Below, in pieces: positions 8,611 through 12,210 of a DNA stretch of 12,210 nucleotides. How positions within the stretch are numbered: position 1 is the stretch's first letter; every line of letters starts with the position of its first letter. The notes under the pieces were generated by a model. The model ran no database searches. It had not been told where the DNA came from and saw only the letters and a list, made by a program, of their open reading frames with translations. Origin of the DNA: DASSBG01 sp964583865 (GTDB taxonomy: Bacteria > Pseudomonadota > Gammaproteobacteria > Xanthomonadales > Rhodanobacteraceae); the NCBI GenBank assembly GCA_964583865.1, contig CAZOXZ010000075.1, positions 1 through 12,210 on the forward strand, in the 5' to 3' direction. Both the position numbers and the translations under genes were made by a program.

Positions 8611-8934
8611 CCCCGCGCATTTCGTGGTAGATCGATCACCCATATTCCGTGCCCCGTCGCAAGGGCCTGACGGATATGCCCGGCCGTCACCGTGGCCGAT
8701 CTCTTGACCATACGGGTGGGTGTTGCAAATCAGCGCCTGCGATTCCGGGCCAAGTGGCGCCGTCGTACCGGGTGTCAACCACGGCTCCCTCCCAGCCGCA
8801 ACATGCCGCCGCAACCGGCGGCTGCAACGCACAGCGCTTCTCGCAGGTTTTCAGGGCTTGTGAACCCCCCGTCCTGGGGATTTTTCCAGTCGCGCGGCCG
8901 GTACATGCCCGTCCCGGCTCCCGCGAAGTCCAGC
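8611..8934. other. Non-coding stretch without recognised gene
   Basis: No open frame here has a ribosome binding site, family motif or plausible composition. The longest plus-strand frame (8649-9152) reads straight through the downstream DNA repeats and looks accidental. The only clear structure is a 7-bp GC stem: GCCGCCG (8805-8811) with CGGCGGC (8816-8822) around the loop CAAC. No tRNA or known small RNA was recognised. Confidence 0.6.
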
Positions 8935-8962
8935 CGTCATCCTGCGTGGAGCGAGCGCAGCG
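8935..8962. repeat. Intergenic direct repeat, copy 1
   Basis: This 28-base unit runs CGTCATCCTGCGTGGAGCG then AGCGCAGCG. It matches the copy at 8974-9001 except for one base (A here, C there). The copies are offset by 39 bases. It looks like a truncated version of the longer element that follows. Confidence 0.9.
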
Positions 8963-8973
8963 CCTTCCTCCGA

Positions 8974-9088
8974 CGTCATCCTGCGTGGAGCGCGCGCAGC
9001 GAGCGGAATCGCAGGATCTCCATCATGGTGCCTCAGTGACAGATTCTGCGACTACGGGCTTCGCCCTCCGCCCTCCGCGCAAAATGAC
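8974..9088. repeat. Composite intergenic repeat element with inverted ends, contains copy 2
   Basis: The element opens with copy 2 of the 28-base unit (8974-9001). ATCCTGCG (8978-8985) pairs with CGCAGGAT (9010-9017) to form a stem-loop. The whole segment is bounded by GTCATCCTGCG at its left and CGCAAAATGAC (9078-9088) at its right, which are imperfect inverted ends. I recall similar elements scattered between genes in Xanthomonadales genomes. There is no transposase; if it moves, it does so as a non-autonomous element. It ends 71 bases before the amidase stop codon. Confidence 0.65.
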
Positions 9089-9110
9089 AAGGACTGGGGT
9101 TGTGCGTGCA

Positions 9111-9141
9111 CCTCGGAATGGTCTCGCGACCGCCTTCGAGG
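9111..9141. terminator. Compound hairpin downstream of the amidase
   Basis: CCTCG (9111-9115) pairs with CGAGG (9137-9141), and inside it GGTC (9120-9123) pairs with GACC (9128-9131). It begins 18 bases after the minus-strand amidase stop. There is no T run, so a terminator role rests on position only. Confidence 0.25.
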
Positions 9142-9159
9142 ATGAGAATTGACAGCCTC

Positions 9160-10554
9160 TCAGGGCTCGACCGGGTAATCCGGTGTGGCATCGAGCGTGG
9201 CGGCGCAGATGCTGGCCAGCTCCAGCAGGCGCAAGTCCGAGCCGGGCTGGCCGACCAGTTGCATGCCCACGGGCAAGCCGTCGACCATGCCCATCGGGAT
9301 GGAAACCGCCGGACAGGCTGCCAGGCTGGCGAAGCTGGTGAGGTCGGCTTGCGAGGCCGGCGCGGGTTGGTCCAGAGGGAAGGCCGTCTGTGGCGTGGTC
9401 GGCGTGATGAGCACGTCGATTTGCGCGAACAGGCGGCGGGCCTTGAGGCGCGAGGCATCCAGTACACGGTCGGCGGCAACATAGTCGGGCGCGCTGCGGG
9501 CCGCGGCCCAGTCCAGCATCTTGCGCAAGCTGTCGGAAATCGGATGTTCTTCGCTGGCACGTTCGGCGGCAAAGGTGTTGCACAGCTCCGCTTCCATCAG
9601 CATCAGGCCGGCACGCCGCGCCTTGGCCAGGGGCCAGTCGGAAAAGTCCACCACCTGTTGCCGGCCCAGGATGGGATCCAGCCGTTCGATGGCCTCGTGG
9701 AACAAGGCCGACACGCCCGCATCCACGCCAAGACCGGCATCATCCAGCACGCCGGTCTTCAACCGGCCAGGCTCCCAGTCCGGCGTTGCCAGGGCCACAC
9801 GGCGGCGACGCGAACGCGGGTCCTCGGTATCGTAACCTCCCAGCACCTGCAGGAAGATCGTCAAATCGGCGACGCTGCGGGCCAGCACGCCCACGGCATC
9901 CAGCCGCCGTGCGGCCGGCAGCATGCCACGGGTCGATATCTCGCCGTGGGTGGGCTTCAGCGCATAGAGACCGCAGTAGCTGGCTGGAATGCGTACCGAG
10001 CCCAGGCTGTCGGTGCCGATGGCAGCCGCAGCAAGCCCGGCAGCCACGGCAGCGGCCGAGCCACCGGAGGAACCACCGGCGGTGTAACCGTGCCGGAAGG
10101 GGTTGTGGGTGGCACCGAAATGCGGGTTGTTGGTGGTCGTGCCCAGCGCGGCTTCGTCGAGATTGGTCTTGCCCATGATGACCGCGCCGGCCGCCCGCAG
10201 CCGCGAAACCACCTGGGCATCCGTGCGCGCCACGCAGTCGTCTCGGCCCGGCAGGCCGGCACGCGTCGGCCAACCGGCCACGTCGATGTTGTCCTTGATG
10301 GCCACGGGCATGCCATCCAGCCGACCGAGCACGCCTTCCTGGCGCCGGCGTGTAGCCGCACTTGCCTGATCATGCACCATGGCCGCGCGCAGGTCGACGA
10401 AGGCGTTGAGGTGCGGATCCAGGCGCTCGGCCGCATCCACATAGGCAGCACACAGTTCCTCGGGATTGCTGTGCCCCATGGCCAACCAGTGCAAGGACTG
10501 ACAAACATCGGCGCCGCGCAGGGGCAGCTTGTGGCGGGTATCGGTCTCGGTCAT
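9160..10554 (-). CDS. Amidase-signature family hydrolase
   Basis: The product is a 464-residue enzyme predicted to hydrolyse a carboxylic amide to acid and ammonia in the cytoplasm; the natural substrate is unknown. The Ser-cisSer-Lys triad is complete: Lys87 in PVAIKDNID, Ser162 in the glycine/serine signature TAGGSSGGS, and nucleophile Ser186 in TDSLGSVRIPAS. The intervals (99 residues Lys to Ser, 24 between the serines) equal those in GatA and FAAH. No signal peptide is visible. It is not GatA itself by context, since gatB and gatC are absent. The start is placed at the ATG encoding MTETDTRHK; an ATG at 10572 and a TTG at 10590 are in-frame alternatives, and none has a strong ribosome binding site. 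It is divergent from the ETF-QO gene, with 109 bases between starts. Confidence 0.92.
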   Translation of the reverse strand: MTETDTRHKLPLRGADVCQSLHWLAMGHSNPEELCAAYVDAAERLDPHLNAFVDLRAAMVHDQASAATRRRQEGVLGRLDGMPVAIKDNIDVAGWPTRAGLPGRDDCVARTDAQVVSRLRAAGAVIMGKTNLDEAALGTTTNNPHFGATHNPFRHGYTAGGSSGGSAAAVAAGLAAAAIGTDSLGSVRIPASYCGLYALKPTHGEISTRGMLPAARRLDAVGVLARSVADLTIFLQVLGGYDTEDPRSRRRRVALATPDWEPGRLKTGVLDDAGLGVDAGVSALFHEAIERLDPILGRQQVVDFSDWPLAKARRAGLMLMEAELCNTFAAERASEEHPISDSLRKMLDWAAARSAPDYVAADRVLDASRLKARRLFAQIDVLITPTTPQTAFPLDQPAPASQADLTSFASLAACPAVSIPMGMVDGLPVGMQLVGQPGSDLRLLELASICAATLDATPDYPVEP

Positions 10555-10653
10555 CCGGCGATTATGACCCATGGGCCAGCAGGCCGCCAACGGCCACCCG
10601 CGGGTTGCATCGGAGCTGGGTTACACTGGACTGCACGCCCAGCTTGATGCGAC

Positions 10654-10657
10654 AGGA
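10654..10657 (+). promoter_or_regulatory. Ribosome binding site of the ETF-QO gene
   Basis: AGGA lies six bases before the ATG at 10664 and fixes that start. The rest of the divergent region (10555-10653) contains TTGCAT (10605-10610) and TACACT (10622-10627), but these are only 11 bases apart, so I call no promoter. Confidence 0.6.
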
Positions 10658-10663
10658 CAGATC

Positions 10664-12210
10664 ATGAGTGAACGCGAATCGATGCCCTACGACATTGTCA
10701 CCGTCGGTGCCGGTCCGGCCGGGCTGGCCTTTGCCATCCGCATGAAGCAATTGCAGCCGGACTGCAACATCTGCGTCATCGAGAAGGCCTCCACCATAGG
10801 TGCGCAGATCCTGTCCGGCGCGGTCATCGAGCCGGGGCCGCTGGACGACCTCCTGCCCGGCTGGCGTGACAACCCGCCACCCATTTGCATTCCGGCCAAG
10901 GAAGATGAGTTCTGGCTGTTGCGCGATGCCGAGCGGGCCGTGAAATCGCCCATGGCGCCGCCACAAATGCACAACAAGGGCAATTTCATCGTCAGCCTCG
11001 GCGCCCTGTGCGCCTGGCTCGCACCGCAGGCCGAAGCGCTGGGCGTGGACATCTTTCCCGGCTACGCCGCGGCCGACATCTACCTCAACGACGACGGTTC
11101 GGTGGGTGGCGTGCGCATCGGCGACATGGGCGTGGCCAAGGACGGCACGCGCAAGCCGGGCTACACCGAAGGTATCGACATCCTGGCGCCGGTTACCGTG
11201 CTGGCTGAGGGCTGCCGTGGTCACCTGACCAAGCAGATGATCGCCAAGTTCGACCTGGACGCCGATTGCGACCCGCAAACCTACGGCATCGGCATCAAGG
11301 AACTGTGGCAGTTGCCGGAAGGCCGCGTCGAGCCGGGCAAGATCGTGCATACGCTCGGCTGGCCGCTGGACCCGAAAACCTACGGTGGCAGCTTCATGTA
11401 CCACCTCACGGACAACCGCCTGGCCATCGGCCTGGTGGCCGGACTGGACTATGTCGATGCCAACTTCAAGCCCTGGGAAGCCTTCCAGCAGCTGAAGCAC
11501 CACGCGCGCATCAAGCCCTTGCTGGAAGGCGGCGAAATCCTCTCCGCCGGTGCCCGGGCGCTGATCGAGGGTGGCTACCAGTCTTTGCCGAAGTGCGAGA
11601 TGCCGGGCGCCCTGCTGATTGGCGACACCGCCGGCCTGATGAACGTGCCGAAGATCAAGGGCACGCACCAGGCCCTGCGCTCGGGCATGCTGGCCGCCGA
11701 GCATCTGGCCGCCAACGACCGCAAGCCGGCCGGTTTCGATGCCGCCCTGCGGGCCTCGCCGGTAATGGCGGAGCTGAAAAAGGTACGCAACATCCGCCCC
11801 GGCTTCCACAAGGGCCTGTGGACGGGTCTGGCCAACGCGGTGTGGGAGACAGCCACCGCCGGCTTGTCGCCCTGGACATTGAAAAACCACGCCGACTGGT
11901 CGGCCATGCAGAAGCTGCACGAGTACGAATCACCCAACCGTCACTGGGTCGAGCGTGATCTGCCGCCGCGTGATCGCCTGGCCGGTGTGTACTTCGCCGC
12001 CACCGAACACGACGAGGACCAGCCGGTGCATCTGCAGGTGCTGGATACCACTTTGTGCATTGACCGCTGCACCGAGGAATATGGCAACCCCTGCACGCGC
12101 TTCTGCCCGGCCTCGGTGTACGAGATGGTGGATGACCTGGAAGGCGGCCGCCGCTTGCAAATCAACGCCGCCAACTGCGTGCACTGCAAGACCTGCGACA
12201 TCAAGGACCC
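10664..12210 (+). CDS. etf-QO: Electron transfer flavoprotein-ubiquinone oxidoreductase (3' end cut by window)
   Basis: The frame is open from the ATG to the window edge, giving 515 residues. The enzyme takes electrons from reduced ETF, loaded by acyl-CoA and other dehydrogenases, and passes them through FAD and a 4Fe-4S cluster to ubiquinone at the inner membrane. The N-terminus begins MSERESMPYD and has the FAD-binding GAGPAG at 15-20. The four cluster ligands are Cys481 (in RFCPASVYE), Cys505, Cys508 and Cys511 (in NCVHCKTCDIKD), matching the mammalian protein. Family members usually continue about 20-30 residues past this motif, so nearly the whole protein is present. The spacing between Cys481 and Cys505 is one residue shorter than in the human protein. 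No etfA or etfB lies in the window. Confidence 0.96.
   Translation, partial: MSERESMPYDIVTVGAGPAGLAFAIRMKQLQPDCNICVIEKASTIGAQILSGAVIEPGPLDDLLPGWRDNPPPICIPAKEDEFWLLRDAERAVKSPMAPPQMHNKGNFIVSLGALCAWLAPQAEALGVDIFPGYAAADIYLNDDGSVGGVRIGDMGVAKDGTRKPGYTEGIDILAPVTVLAEGCRGHLTKQMIAKFDLDADCDPQTYGIGIKELWQLPEGRVEPGKIVHTLGWPLDPKTYGGSFMYHLTDNRLAIGLVAGLDYVDANFKPWEAFQQLKHHARIKPLLEGGEILSAGARALIEGGYQSLPKCEMPGALLIGDTAGLMNVPKIKGTHQALRSGMLAAEHLAANDRKPAGFDAALRASPVMAELKKVRNIRPGFHKGLWTGLANAVWETATAGLSPWTLKNHADWSAMQKLHEYESPNRHWVERDLPPRDRLAGVYFAATEHDEDQPVHLQVLDTTLCIDRCTEEYGNPCTRFCPASVYEMVDDLEGGRRLQINAANCVHCKTCDIKD

Noticed and set aside
8865..8885. CCCC-GTCCT-GGGG followed by ATTTTT, resembling an intrinsic terminator.
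   Set aside because: The stem is only four base pairs and no plus-strand gene lies upstream for it to terminate.
8649..9152. A 167-codon plus-strand frame in the gene-free region.
   Set aside because: Its translation contains the DNA repeat twice (SSCVERAQR), it lacks a convincing ribosome binding site, and composition is not protein-like.
10555..10590. Longer amidase starting at TTG 10590.
   Set aside because: It needs a rare start codon and adds residues unlike the family N-terminus; the ATG at 10554 is simpler, though the ATG at 10572 stays possible.
10562..11920. A 452-codon minus-strand frame and a 9100-10647 plus-strand frame.
   Set aside because: They are antisense shadows of the ETF-QO and amidase genes, whose catalytic and cofactor motifs fix the true strands.

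Overview
The window reads as chromosomal DNA from a GC-rich gammaproteobacterium, most likely of the Lysobacterales/Xanthomonadales. This rests on four things: an OxyR very close to the E. coli protein, a textbook TGTGA-N6-TCACA (CRP/Clp) operator, intergenic repeat families of the GTCATCCTGCGTGGAGCG and CGGGAAT kinds that I associate from memory with that group, and ordinary aerobic metabolism genes. The assignment is inference; no rRNA or other marker gene is present.

Layout. Bases 1-75 are a tandem CGGGAAT/CGGGAAG heptamer array, followed by a long hairpin at 90-120. On the minus strand, 186-2243 encodes an exported S9-family serine peptidase. A 100-base divergent intergenic region separates it from oxyR (2344-3267, plus), a peroxide-sensing LysR regulator with both redox cysteines. 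A 9-bp stem-loop at 3278-3302 separates oxyR from a convergent giant gene at 3317-8504 (minus). That gene once encoded a secreted or surface protein of about 1,728 residues, with eight or so DUF11-type repeat domains, a YncE/DUF6923-like propeller segment and a C-terminal membrane sorting tail. It now carries an amber codon directly after its signal peptide and a one-base frameshift near 6584, so it is annotated as a pseudogene. A perfect CRP/Clp-type palindrome lies 91-106 bases upstream of its start.

Bases 8505-9159 hold no gene. They contain the promoter of the broken gene, hairpins, and two near-identical copies of a 28-base intergenic repeat, the second inside a larger element with inverted ends. 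An amidase-signature enzyme (9160-10554, minus) follows. It is divergent from the electron transfer flavoprotein-ubiquinone oxidoreductase gene (10664 onward, plus), which runs off the window about 20-30 codons before its expected end.

The genes do not form one pathway. OxyR and ETF-QO are housekeeping (peroxide response; electrons from fatty-acid and amino-acid oxidation to quinone), the peptidase and amidase are catabolic, and the large repeat protein was probably an adhesin-like surface protein under cAMP or c-di-GMP-type control. I found no convincing undescribed system. The most informative feature is the doubly broken surface-protein gene that still has its signal-peptide region, ribosome binding site and operator.
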